Below are positions 9,347 to 18,091 of a stretch of DNA of 40,031 nucleotides, piece after piece. Origin of the DNA: Betaproteobacteria bacterium. Lineage in GTDB: Bacteria > Pseudomonadota > Gammaproteobacteria > Burkholderiales > Casimicrobiaceae. The notes beneath the pieces were generated by a model, which was given only the letters and a program-made list of their open reading frames with translations, was not told the origin of the DNA and made no database searches. The stretch's first letter is position 1. Each line of letters begins with the position of its first letter. Where the stretch lies: the NCBI GenBank assembly GCA_027492485.1, contig JAPUER010000071.1:1-40031 (forward strand). The letters are read 5' to 3'. A program made the position numbers and the translations under genes.

Positions 9347-10099
9347 TCAGAGCGTCAGAATCTGCTGCCGCTCGTGCACCGTCGGCGCGATGCCTTCGCG
9401 TTCGTAGACGTCGAAGATGGCGTCCACGATCTCCTGCGGTTCTTCGAGGATCTGCATCAGTTCGATGTCGCCCGGCGAGATCAGCTTGTCGCGCAGCAGC
9501 GTGGCGCGCATCCAGTCGTGCAGGCCGCTCCAGAACTCGCGACCGACCAGGATGATCGGCATCCGCCGCGCCTTGCCGGTCTGGATCAGCGTCAGCGCCT
9601 CGGTCAGCTCATCCAGTGTGCCAAAGCCGCCGGGCATGCAGACCAGCGCCGACGAGGTGCGCACGAAGGCGAGCTTGCGGTTGAAGAAATACTTGAACGA
9701 AATCCCCATGTCCTGCCACGGGTTGCCATGCTGCTCGTGCGGCAACTGGATGTTGAGCCCGATCGACAGGCTCTTGCCCTCGAAGGCGCCGACGTTGGCC
9801 GCCTCCATGATGCCCGGGCCGCCGCCGGAGATCACGCTGAAGCCGGAATCCGACAGCGCCCGCGCGATGTCGACCGTGCGCTGGTACCACGGGTTGTCGG
9901 GCTTGATGCGCGCCGAGCCGAAGATCGACACCGCCGGCTGCACCGGGCGCAGCTTCTCGGTGGCGTAGACGAACTCCGACATAATCTGCAAGGCACGCCA
10001 TGCCTCCTGCCCCGGCGTGAGATCGGTGGCGCCGACGGCGCTTTTCAGGTGCGCCACCTTTGCCTTCGTGCTTTCGCTATGGGTTGTTCGATCGGTCAT
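9347..10099 (-). CDS. LOG family protein (TIGR00730; cytokinin-riboside phosphoribohydrolase type)
   Basis: 250 residues with a Rossmann-like fold. VSIFGSARIKPDNPWY opens the fold, SGGGPGIMEAAN is the nucleotide-binding loop and PGGFGTLDELTEALTLIQTGK is the LOG signature PGGxGTxxE. Family members release nucleobases from nucleoside 5'-monophosphates; in bacteria this is AMP or cytokinin ribotide hydrolysis. It is cytoplasmic. The start MTDRTTHS at 10099 is preferred; its start codon overlaps that of polA, which is read the other way (CATG at 10097-10100). The promoter of each gene must therefore lie inside the other's coding sequence unless a downstream start is used. Confidence 0.9.
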   Translation of the reverse strand: MTDRTTHSESTKAKVAHLKSAVGATDLTPGQEAWRALQIMSEFVYATEKLRPVQPAVSIFGSARIKPDNPWYQRTVDIARALSDSGFSVISGGGPGIMEAANVGAFEGKSLSIGLNIQLPHEQHGNPWQDMGISFKYFFNRKLAFVRTSSALVCMPGGFGTLDELTEALTLIQTGKARRMPIILVGREFWSGLHDWMRATLLRDKLISPGDIELMQILEEPQEIVDAIFDVYEREGIAPTVHERQQILTL

Positions 10100-12914
10100 G
10101 GCTGCTGATTCCCGCAAAAAACTGGTTCTCGTCGACGGTTCATCATACCTGTACCGTGCCTACCACGCGCTACCGGACTTGCGCACCAAAGCGGGTGAGC
10201 CGACCGGCGCGATCCGCGGCGTGCTGTCGATGCTGCGCCTGCTGGTGGCGAACGAGAAACCGGATTATTTCGCCGTGGTGTTCGACGCGCCCGGCAAGAC
10301 TTTCCGCGACGACTGGTACCCCGAATACAAGGCCAACCGCTCGCCGATGCCGGACGACATGCGGCCGCAAATCCAGCCGCTGTACGACATCATCAAGGCA
10401 CACGGCTGGTCGCTGATCGTGGAAAAGGGCGTGGAGGCCGACGACGTGATCGGCACGCTGGCAGAGCAGGCTGAGGCGGCCGGCATCGACTGCGTGATCT
10501 CCACCGGCGACAAGGATCTGGCGCAGCTCGTCACGCCGCACATCACGCTGAAAAACACCATGTCGAACGAGACGCTCGACGAAGCCGGCGTGATGGCCAA
10601 ATTCGGCGTCAAGCCGACGCAGATTCTCGACTACCTGACGCTGATCGGCGATACCGTCGACAACGTACCCGGCGTGCCGAAAGTCGGCCCGAAGACGGCC
10701 GTGAAATGGCTGGCCGAATACGCCTCGCTCGACAACGTCGTCGCCAACGCCGACAAGATCACCGGCGTCGTCGGCGACAACCTGCGCAATGCGCTGGACT
10801 GGTTGCCGAAGGGCAAGCAATTGCTGACGGTGAAGTGCGATCTGGACTTGCCCTACGCGCCCGCAACGCTAGCGCCGGCGCCGGCCGACACGACCGCGCT
10901 GCTCGGCTATTTCGAGCGCTTCGAGTTCAAGGGCATGGCGAATGAGTTGCGCGCCGCCAACCCACCAGCAACCGCATCGCTATTCGAACTCTCCCCCGGA
11001 GGGGGAGGGCAGGGTGGGGGTACGACGCCCTCCTCTTCGCTTAATGACGCCGCAAGCGCCGCCAGCCCCCACCCTGGCCCTCCCCCTTCGGGGGAGGGGA
11101 TGAAACGGCCGCGTCGCTACAAGACCATCTTCACCGACGCCGAGCTCGACGACGTGATTGCCGCGATCAACGTGGCGCCGCTCGTCTGCTTCGACACCGA
11201 GACCACGTCGCTGGAGCCGATGCTGGCGAAAGTGGTTGGCCTGTCGTTCGCGTGGACGCCGTTCGCGGCGGTCTACATCCCGCTGGCGCACCGCTATCCC
11301 GGCGCACCGGAGCAATTGCCGCGCGACGCGACGCTCGCCAAGCTCAAGCCGTGGTTTGAGGACGCAAGCAAACCGAAACTCGCACAGAACGCCAAGTACG
11401 ACGAGCATGTGCTGCTCAATCACGGCATCCAGGTGCGCGGCATCGCGCACGATACGCTGCTCGAAGACTACGTGCTGGAAAGCCACAAGCCGCACGACAT
11501 GGATTCGATGGCGCTGCGCTTTCTCGACGAGAAGACGATCAAGTTCGAGGACGTCGCCGGCAAGGGCGCCAAACAGATCGGCTTCGACGAGGTCGATATC
11601 GCGCGCGCCACCGAATACAGCGCCGAAGATGCCGACGTCACGCTGCGCTTGCACGATGCGATCTGGCCGCAGGTCGCGCAGGACGACAAGCTGCGTTTCG
11701 TCTATGAAAAGCTCGAATTGCCAACGCGCGAAGTGCTGGTGCGCATCGAACGCAATGGCGTGCTGATCGACGCGGCACTGCTGCAGAAGCAGTCGCACGA
11801 ACTCGGCCTGCAGGCGAACGAACTCGAACAGAAAGCCTACGAACTCGCGGGCCAGCCGTTCAATCTCGGCTCGCCGAAGCAGCTCGGCGAAATCCTGTTC
11901 GGCAAACTCGGCTTGCCGGTCAAGCGCAAGACGGCGACCGGCCAGCCCTCGACCGACGAGGAAGTGCTGACCGAGCTCGCCGACGACTTCCCGCTGCCGA
12001 AAGTCATTCTCGAACACCGCTCGCTGTCGAAACTCAAGAGCACCTACACCGACAAGCTGCCCAGGATGGTGAACCCGAACACCGGGCGCGTGCACACCAA
12101 TTACGGGCAGGCCACGGCCATCACCGGCCGGCTGTCAAGCAACGACCCGAACCTGCAGAACATCCCCGTGCGCACGCCGCAGGGCCGCGAGATCCGCAAG
12201 GCCTTCATCGCAGCGCCGGGCAACGTGATCGTGTCGGCCGACTACTCGCAGATCGAGCTGCGCATCATGGCGCACATCTCGCAGGACGCCTCGCTGCTCG
12301 ATGCATTCGCCAAGGGGCTCGACATCCACAAGGCCACGGCCGCCGACATCTTTGGCGTGCCGATCGCCGACATCACCAGCGAGCAGCGCCGCTACACCAA
12401 GGCAGTGAACTTCGGTCTGATCTACGGCATGGGCGCCTTCGGTCTGGCCTCGCAATTGGGCATCGAGCGCAACGCAGCGCAGCAGTTCATCGACAAGTAT
12501 TTCGCGCGTTATCCGGGCGTGGCGGAGTACATGCAGCAGACGCGCGAATCGGCGCGCGCCAAAGGCTATGTCGAGACCGTGTTCGGCCGTCGCCTGACGC
12601 TGACCGACATCAACGGCGGCAACGGCCCGCGCCGCGCCGGCGCCGAGCGCGCCGCGATCAACGCGCCGATGCAGGGCACGGCAGCAGACCTGATCAAGCT
12701 CGCGATGATCGCAGTGGACGACTGGCTGCATCGCGAAAAGCTCGCAACCAAACTCATCATGCAGGTGCACGACGAACTGGTGCTCGAAGTGCCGGCGGGC
12801 GAGCTGGACACCGTCAAACGCATCCTGCCCGAGAAGATGACCGGCGTCGCCAGCCTGCGCGTACCGCTGGTCGCCGAAGTCGGGGTTGGGCCGAACTGGG
12901 ACGAGGCGCATTGA
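10098..12914 (+). CDS. polA: DNA polymerase I
   Basis: 938 residues. The 5'-3' nuclease domain is residues 1-about 290 (LVLVDGSSYLYRAYHALP; ISTGDKDLAQLV). The proofreading domain is about 340-530 and looks active: FDTETTSLEP (around 365), QNAKYDEHVLL and the YSAEDADVTLRL segment. The polymerase domain runs to the end with motif A SADYSQIELR (around 714), motif B RRYTKAVNFGLIYG and motif C QVHDELVLEV (around 889). ATG 10098 matches the N-terminus of other PolA proteins. It fills gaps in excision repair and removes Okazaki primers. Oddity: residues about 298-334, in the linker between the 5' nuclease and proofreading domains, are encoded by an in-frame palindromic repeat (10991-11099) and read as Gly/Pro/Ser-rich sequence. 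Confidence 0.98.
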   Translation: MAADSRKKLVLVDGSSYLYRAYHALPDLRTKAGEPTGAIRGVLSMLRLLVANEKPDYFAVVFDAPGKTFRDDWYPEYKANRSPMPDDMRPQIQPLYDIIKAHGWSLIVEKGVEADDVIGTLAEQAEAAGIDCVISTGDKDLAQLVTPHITLKNTMSNETLDEAGVMAKFGVKPTQILDYLTLIGDTVDNVPGVPKVGPKTAVKWLAEYASLDNVVANADKITGVVGDNLRNALDWLPKGKQLLTVKCDLDLPYAPATLAPAPADTTALLGYFERFEFKGMANELRAANPPATASLFELSPGGGGQGGGTTPSSSLNDAASAASPHPGPPPSGEGMKRPRRYKTIFTDAELDDVIAAINVAPLVCFDTETTSLEPMLAKVVGLSFAWTPFAAVYIPLAHRYPGAPEQLPRDATLAKLKPWFEDASKPKLAQNAKYDEHVLLNHGIQVRGIAHDTLLEDYVLESHKPHDMDSMALRFLDEKTIKFEDVAGKGAKQIGFDEVDIARATEYSAEDADVTLRLHDAIWPQVAQDDKLRFVYEKLELPTREVLVRIERNGVLIDAALLQKQSHELGLQANELEQKAYELAGQPFNLGSPKQLGEILFGKLGLPVKRKTATGQPSTDEEVLTELADDFPLPKVILEHRSLSKLKSTYTDKLPRMVNPNTGRVHTNYGQATAITGRLSSNDPNLQNIPVRTPQGREIRKAFIAAPGNVIVSADYSQIELRIMAHISQDASLLDAFAKGLDIHKATAADIFGVPIADITSEQRRYTKAVNFGLIYGMGAFGLASQLGIERNAAQQFIDKYFARYPGVAEYMQQTRESARAKGYVETVFGRRLTLTDINGGNGPRRAGAERAAINAPMQGTAADLIKLAMIAVDDWLHREKLATKLIMQVHDELVLEVPAGELDTVKRILPEKMTGVASLRVPLVAEVGVGPNWDEAH
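10991..11099 (+). repeat. in-frame palindromic element in polA (E1)
   Basis: Left arm 10991-11020 (CTCCCCCGGAGGGGGAGGGC then AGGGTGGGGG) and right arm 11066-11099 (CCCCCACCCTGGCCC then TCCCCCTTCGGGGGAGGGG) are inverted copies. Each arm also contains its own small hairpin, CTCCCCC/GGGGGAG. The spacer is 45 bases. It is translated in frame as SPGGGGQGGG, a Ser/Ala-rich spacer, then SPHPGPPPSGEG, with no stop codon, between two PolA domains. Confidence 0.88.
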
Positions 12915-12953
12915 TCGCCAATCCCGACTCGGTCGCGATGCCGACGTGCGTTT

Positions 12954-13147
12954 TTTTTGACGCAGATTACGCAGATTCCGCAGATTTACGCAGATTGATG
13001 ATATACCGGTCGACACGCTCCGGTAGGAGCGGCCTTGGCCGCGAATCCATCGCGACACGCCGCCTTCGCGGGCGAGCCCGCTCCCACAAATCGGGGGTGC
13101 CACTTGTCGGCGTAAATCTGCGGAATCTGCGTAATCTGCGTCAAAAA
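12954..13147. repeat. perfect 38-bp inverted repeat enclosing REP copy 2
   Basis: Arms at 12954-12991 and 13110-13147 are perfect reverse complements over 38 bases and are themselves made of near-tandem ACGCAGATT units. The 118-base interior contains a second hairpin, REP copy 2. It fills the polA-helicase gap and starts 39 bases after the polA stop, so a transcript would fold into one long nested stem that could end polA transcription. Confidence 0.9.
13023..13087. repeat. REP-type hairpin, copy 2
   Basis: Left arm begins GTAGGAGCGGCCTTGGCC at 13023. The right arm ends GGCGAGCCCGCTCCCAC at 13087. The two are imperfect complements, since the right arm carries the GGGCTCGCCC variant core. It belongs to the same family as copies 1 and 3 and sits inside the 38-bp inverted repeat. 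Confidence 0.8.
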
Positions 13148-13179
13148 GTCATCACGGCGATTTAGAAACACAGTTCAGC

Positions 13180-16100
13180 ATGACGACATCACCCGCGTCC
13201 CGTGCCAAGCGCACCGCGCTCGACCTGCAAGCAGCCCGCGTCGACCTGGAACGGGAGTTCGGCGAACAGGGTTTCCGTCGTGGCGTCGACTACGTGACGG
13301 GCAAGCGCATCCGCATCGATTCCGCGCAGATCGACGACGAGCGCGTCTGGCATCTGCTGGCGACCGTGCGCGGCACCCAGAAGGAACCGTACACGACGTC
13401 GGTCGAAATGGAGTTCTTCGAATACGGCATCGACATCTTCGCGGCCGAATGCAGTTGCCCGGTGCACCTCAACTGCAAGCACGCCGCCGGCCTGGCGTAT
13501 CTGTGGGCGACCATGCAGCCGCAGCGCAACGGCACACTGAGCGGACAGCCGGCGCCGGCCATCGGCGGCGACGTGCCCGCAGCAGTCCGCACGGGGGGCG
13601 CGCCGGCCGCGACAACGTCGGCCGCCACCGTGCTGCGCACAGGCGTCGACGCCGACCTGTCGGCATGGTTGCGCTCAAGCTACCAACAGGCAAATCCGGC
13701 GACCGACGACGCCGTTCGGTCGGCGCCGACCAAGGCGGCACCGGAATTCGTCGCCTACCTGCTGACCGCACGCGGCGAGCTGACCATCGCCAAGGCGCGG
13801 CGACTGAAAAGCGGTGACGCAAAGCTCAACGTGCAGGCGGCCTCGCTCGCCTGGGTAACGCATGACCACGCCAGGCCCGTCTATGTGTCGCCGGAGGACG
13901 AACCCATCCTGCGCCTGCTCGCGGCGACGGTTGGTCTGTATTCGGCACGTCCCGTACTGCCGCTGCGCGGCGCGACCGGCAGCCAACTGCTCGACATGGC
14001 ACTGACGACGCGCCGGCTGTGGCTGGCGCCGGACGGCTACACCGACAGCGTGGTGCGCGCCCGTGCGTTGAAGTCGCCCGACGCGCCGACGCTGGCGCAA
14101 CCGCTGTCGCGCGGCGAAGCCATCAACGCAACGCTGTCGTGGGACGAGATCGATACGCCACAAGGAGCGCGAATTTTTCTGCGTGCCCGAACAACGGAGG
14201 AGGATGCAGCTCAACCCGGTCTGCCGATCATCGCGCTCGACCCGCCGCTGGTGATTGACCCCGCGCACCAGCAGTTGCGTCCCCTAAGCACGGCGGTGTC
14301 CGCCGCGACACTGGCACGCTTGATCACCTTGCCACCATTGAAAGCCGACGACGTCACGGCCTGGGCATTCGTCGACGACGCGCTGCGCGAACTGCCCGAC
14401 TTCGCCGCGATTCCGCGCTGTCCCACGGTCGTTGCCGGTACAACCGCCGACGGCCCGAACCAGGTCGAACCGCCGCTACCGGTGCCGCAGGCGTTGCTGC
14501 GCTTCGCCCTGATCGAGTTCGATGTCTCGGTCGGCTGGGGCCGCAATTCGAGCCTGCAGGGCCGCGTGTTTCCGGCCGTGCAGTTGCTGTTCCGCTACCC
14601 GGATGGTCGCCTGGTGCCGTTCCAGCGCAATGGCCTCGACCACGCCATCGAGCAGGAACGCGTCGGCCGCAACGTGGTGAGCCAGCGGCTGCGCAATGTG
14701 CGCGTCGAGTCGCAGTGGGAGATGCGCATGCCGCGGCTGCTCTACACCGCCGAGCGCGTCGAGCCGTCGCTGGCGTATGCGCGTGACGTCAAGGCGCTGC
14801 GCGAATCGCTGTGGGGGCTGCCCGATCACGACTGGTCGACTCGCGGACCGGCGGTGCTGGCCGACGCCCAGATGGCGGGCTTCGACATCGAGATCGAGGC
14901 AGGTTTTCCGATCTCGATGACCGACATCCCCGAGCCGACACTGGAGCTCGCACCGGGCACCGAAGTCGGCTGGTATCGGTTGTCGCTCGGGGTCGACATC
15001 GACGGCAAGCGCGTCGACCTGGCGCCTGCGCTGGCGAAGCTGATCGGTGCCCAGAAAGAGCCGGAGCAATGGGTCGAAGCATTGCCGACGGTCGAGCATG
15101 TGCTGCTCTCGGTGCCGGTGCCCGATCGCGTCAAGGCCGCGCAGGTAGTTCGTCTGAGCGGCGAACGCATCGCGACCATACTGAAGCCGGTGTTCGACTG
15201 GTTTCATGGCGGCGGCGTCGAACAGATCAGCGAGCTGCAGGCGGCGCTGCTGCCCGATCTGCCCAATTTCACGGTGCGCTATTTCGGTCGCGATCATCCG
15301 CGCTGGCTCGCGATGCGCGACAAGTTGCGCGATGGCGCCGAGCTGACCCCCGTGCTGGCGGCGCCGGGTTTCGAGGCAACGCTGCGGCCCTATCAGAACC
15401 ACGGCCTGTCGTGGCTCGCGCACCTCTACGAACTCGGCATGGGCGGCGTGCTCGCCGACGACATGGGGCTAGGCAAAACGGTGCAAACGCTGGCACATCT
15501 GCATCGGCTGCACAAACTCCCTCCCCCAGCGGGGGAGGGCGGGGGTGGGGGCACTTTGCCATTGCAAACATCGTCGCCCAGCCGCAATCCCTCACCCCCT
15601 CCCTCCCCCGCTGGCAGAGGGAGTTGCCTGCCCAGCCTGATCGTCGCCCCCACCTCGGTGCTCAGCAACTGGCAGCGCGAGGCGGAGCGCTTTGCGCCGA
15701 CGCTGAAGATTCATCGTCATCACGGCAGCGAACGCGCATCGAGCGCCGCTTCGTTCGCCAATGCCGACGTGGTGCTGACCAGTTATCCGCTGCTGCAACG
15801 CGACGAAAAACTGCTGACCGGCATCGACTGGAATGTGGTCGTATTCGACGAGGCGCAGACGCTAAAGAACGCGAAAGCGAAGACCTACGTGTCGGCGCAA
15901 TCGCTCTCCGCGCAGCAGCGGCTGGCGTTGACCGGCACGCCAATGGAAAACCACCTCGGCGAACTGTGGGCGATCTTCAACGTACTGATCCCCGGCCTGC
16001 TCGGCGCGCTGGACAGCTTCAACAGCCTGTTCCGGCACCCGATCGAGCAGCGCGCCGACTTCGAGCGCATGCAGCGGCTGAAGTCGCGCATCCGTGCCTT

Positions 16101-16893
16101 CATCCTGCGCCGCGGTCGCGACCAGGTGCTCGGCGAACTGCCGCCGAAGACCGAGTACACGCGCTGGATCGAGCTTGAACCGGCACAGGGCGATCTCTAC
16201 GAATCGCTGCGCACGGCGGTGCATGAGGACATCCGCCGCGTGATCGAAAAGAAAGGCCTCAAGCAGAGCACGGTGCACATTCTCGACGCCTTGCTGAAGC
16301 TGCGGCAGGCCTGCTGCGACCCGCGTCTGGTCAAGCTGCCCGGCCATTCCGCGCGGGCCATGAAGGCCGGCTCCGCCAAACTCGAATGGCTCGCCACCCA
16401 CGTGCCGGAGTTGCTCGAAGAAGGCCGCAAGGTGCTGATCTTCTCGCAGTTCACCAGCATGCTCGATCTGATCGGGCAGCAGCTCAACGAGCAGCAAATC
16501 CCGTTCGTGCTGCTGACGGGTGACACGGTCGACCGCGACACGCCGATCGACAATTTCCAGTCGGGCAAGGTGCCGGTGTTCCTGCTGAGCCTGAAAGCCG
16601 GCGGCGTCGGCCTCAACCTCACCGCCGCCGACACCGTGATCCACTACGACCCGTGGTGGAACCCCGCGGTCGAGGCGCAGGCCACGGCCCGCGCGCACCG
16701 CATGGGGCAGGACAAGCCGGTGATCGTCACCAAGCTGGTCGCCAAGGGCACGCTGGAAGAACACATGCTCAGCATGCTCGCCCGCAAGCGCGACCTCGCC
16801 ACCGCATTGCTCGATGGCGGCGGCAACGCCCTGACCGGATTGACGCTGGCGGATGTGGATGAGTTGTTGTCGCCGCTGGCGAGTACGGCGTAA
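13180..16893 (+). CDS. SWIM-domain SNF2/DEAD-box helicase-like ATPase
   Basis: 1237 residues. A SWIM zinc finger near residues 89-104 (CSCPVHLNCKH) is followed by a long middle region typical of bacterial SNF2 proteins. The SNF2 ATPase core has motif I DDMGLGKT (around 760), motif Ia LIVAPTSVLSNW, motif II DEAQ (around 890), motif III LTGTPMENHLGELW, and in the second RecA lobe LSLKAGGVGLNLT and ATARAHRMGQ. It is expected to move along DNA or remodel nucleoprotein; the cellular role of these bacterial proteins is poorly defined. ATG 13180 lies 32 bases after the long inverted repeat. Oddity: a palindromic repeat (15517-15623) inserts about 36 Pro/Gly-rich residues between motifs I and Ia of the ATPase lobe. 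Confidence 0.93.
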   Translation: MTTSPASRAKRTALDLQAARVDLEREFGEQGFRRGVDYVTGKRIRIDSAQIDDERVWHLLATVRGTQKEPYTTSVEMEFFEYGIDIFAAECSCPVHLNCKHAAGLAYLWATMQPQRNGTLSGQPAPAIGGDVPAAVRTGGAPAATTSAATVLRTGVDADLSAWLRSSYQQANPATDDAVRSAPTKAAPEFVAYLLTARGELTIAKARRLKSGDAKLNVQAASLAWVTHDHARPVYVSPEDEPILRLLAATVGLYSARPVLPLRGATGSQLLDMALTTRRLWLAPDGYTDSVVRARALKSPDAPTLAQPLSRGEAINATLSWDEIDTPQGARIFLRARTTEEDAAQPGLPIIALDPPLVIDPAHQQLRPLSTAVSAATLARLITLPPLKADDVTAWAFVDDALRELPDFAAIPRCPTVVAGTTADGPNQVEPPLPVPQALLRFALIEFDVSVGWGRNSSLQGRVFPAVQLLFRYPDGRLVPFQRNGLDHAIEQERVGRNVVSQRLRNVRVESQWEMRMPRLLYTAERVEPSLAYARDVKALRESLWGLPDHDWSTRGPAVLADAQMAGFDIEIEAGFPISMTDIPEPTLELAPGTEVGWYRLSLGVDIDGKRVDLAPALAKLIGAQKEPEQWVEALPTVEHVLLSVPVPDRVKAAQVVRLSGERIATILKPVFDWFHGGGVEQISELQAALLPDLPNFTVRYFGRDHPRWLAMRDKLRDGAELTPVLAAPGFEATLRPYQNHGLSWLAHLYELGMGGVLADDMGLGKTVQTLAHLHRLHKLPPPAGEGGGGGTLPLQTSSPSRNPSPPPSPAGRGSCLPSLIVAPTSVLSNWQREAERFAPTLKIHRHHGSERASSAASFANADVVLTSYPLLQRDEKLLTGIDWNVVVFDEAQTLKNAKAKTYVSAQSLSAQQRLALTGTPMENHLGELWAIFNVLIPGLLGALDSFNSLFRHPIEQRADFERMQRLKSRIRAFILRRGRDQVLGELPPKTEYTRWIELEPAQGDLYESLRTAVHEDIRRVIEKKGLKQSTVHILDALLKLRQACCDPRLVKLPGHSARAMKAGSAKLEWLATHVPELLEEGRKVLIFSQFTSMLDLIGQQLNEQQIPFVLLTGDTVDRDTPIDNFQSGKVPVFLLSLKAGGVGLNLTAADTVIHYDPWWNPAVEAQATARAHRMGQDKPVIVTKLVAKGTLEEHMLSMLARKRDLATALLDGGGNALTGLTLADVDELLSPLASTA
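15517..15623 (+). repeat. in-frame palindromic element in the SNF2 gene (E2)
   Basis: Left arm 15517-15551 and right arm 15589-15623 are inverted copies with a few mismatches. Each contains a CCCTCCCCC-AGC-GGGGGAGGG type hairpin, slightly decayed on the right. The 107-base element is translated as residues about 780-815, starting LPPPAGEGGGGG and ending PSPPPSPAGRG. The left half is read in a different frame from the polA and soeA copies, yet no stop arises. Confidence 0.85.
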
Positions 16894-16993
16894 CCCCCGG
16901 ACGCGCTTCGCTTCTCCGGGCTACGGCTCCTCCGTCCCTACGCCGGCACCGGCGCGCTGCGGCTCAGTTTTCATAATTCGCGGCACCCTTCTA

Positions 16994-17067
16994 CCGTTCA
17001 CCCTGAGCGTAGCGAAGGGTTTGACCCGCTATAGCATCAGACCCTTCGCTACGCTCAGGGCGAACGG
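16994..17067. repeat. dispersed hairpin repeat after the SNF2 gene
   Basis: Arms of 27 bases at 16994-17020 (CCGTTCACCCTGAGCGTAGC...) and 17041-17067 are reverse complements with one mismatch and a 20-base loop. Sequences of the type CCCTGAGCGTAGCGAAGGG are a familiar dispersed hairpin in GC-rich proteobacteria. It sits between two convergent genes and could serve as a terminator for both. Confidence 0.8.
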
Positions 17068-17113
17068 AGGTTCTGTCGCGAATTTGGGAAAGCTCAATAG
17101 AGCCTGCCTTATG

Positions 17114-18091
17114 TCACGGTTTTAGTGGCTCTATAGCGTTCTTCGTTATGGTCAACACTTCTGTAAATAGACGCTCATTTTTATTACCTAGCAAATTTCG
17201 AATCGCCTCTTGCACGGTCTCACCTTCGCAAGCCCCGAAATTTGCACAAACGTGCGCGAATCGAAAACTGTTCGCGCCACACTCGTCGCCAAGCGAACAC
17301 ATCGCCAAGTGAGGACCGTAAAGAGCGGTGGCACCACGAAGTAACTCCGATTTTTCCGACAAATCAAGCTTGCCGAAATACTTGTCTACAACTCTTGCGT
17401 AAACGTCTATGCGCCCGCTGTGCAACAAAGCGAGCTGATCCGCATTGAGGGAAGTCAGATCGGTTGACTTGACGCCGTCCAGTGCGGTGACCAAATCGGT
17501 GACGTCAGCAACTTTCGCCGCGAGATCTGCTCGAAGCTGAGCGGCTGTTTCCCTAGACATTCCGGCACCCGCGAAATCGCATCTTGCTCTTGCGGATTCA
17601 ATTTCCCGAACTCGTTTCTCTACTGGCGAAGCGACAAATGTTTCGCTGCCCACGGGCTTGAATGCCTGAAAACTTCGAGCTATAGCGAGTGCAGTTATGC
17701 CGGGAGAGTCGTTGGCCACTTGACCGCAATAAATGATCAAGGCGTGAAATGCTGCGCCTGCCTCAAATGCATCATTGGATTTTGCTGCTTGCGCTACTCT
17801 CATAGCCAAAGCAGGCTCCCTCTGCATTGCCCTCCATCGCTCGTTGTAGTTCGCCGAGTTGGCTGAAATTGGCTGATCGGAAACCCGTGATCGGCGCAAC
17901 TCCGGCGAGACGCCTGCTGCTGTTGTTGTGCGGTCGACGCGACTGGACTGTGTTGTCGGGGTCGCGTCCTGTGACTGCAGCCAGCTTCTTACTTTGTCGT
18001 TGTCATAAGCGAGATACCAAACGCACACCGCCAAAAACACGGATGCGCCGAATATCACTGCGGCGTAGATTTTCTTCAAAGCACTACCCAA
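17114..18091 (-). CDS. membrane-anchored protein of unknown function
   Basis: 325 residues; I do not recognise the family. One membrane segment near the N-terminus (residues about 8-28, YAAVIFGASVFLAVCVWYLA) is followed by a Ser/Thr-rich linker and a mostly helical domain facing the periplasm. That domain contains scattered cysteines (IIYCGQ, ARCDF, AMCSLGDECG, HVCANFGACEG) that could form disulfides. Codon use is visibly less GC-rich than in neighbours, suggesting acquisition by transfer. The start is a TTG at 18091, overlapping the last 8 bases of the upstream secreted-protein gene, so translation is probably coupled and the two products may work together. Confidence 0.6.
   Translation of the reverse strand: MGSALKKIYAAVIFGASVFLAVCVWYLAYDNDKVRSWLQSQDATPTTQSSRVDRTTTAAGVSPELRRSRVSDQPISANSANYNERWRAMQREPALAMRVAQAAKSNDAFEAGAAFHALIIYCGQVANDSPGITALAIARSFQAFKPVGSETFVASPVEKRVREIESARARCDFAGAGMSRETAAQLRADLAAKVADVTDLVTALDGVKSTDLTSLNADQLALLHSGRIDVYARVVDKYFGKLDLSEKSELLRGATALYGPHLAMCSLGDECGANSFRFAHVCANFGACEGETVQEAIRNLLGNKNERLFTEVLTITKNAIEPLKP

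Noticed and set aside
10991-11099. An intein or a frameshift in polA
   Set aside because: The insert is far too short for an intein, lacks splicing motifs and leaves all polymerase motifs in one frame.
12954-13147. CRISPR array, because of the repeated ACGCAGATT units
   Set aside because: Units are 9-10 bases in near-tandem order with no spacers, and the two groups are mirror images rather than direct repeats.
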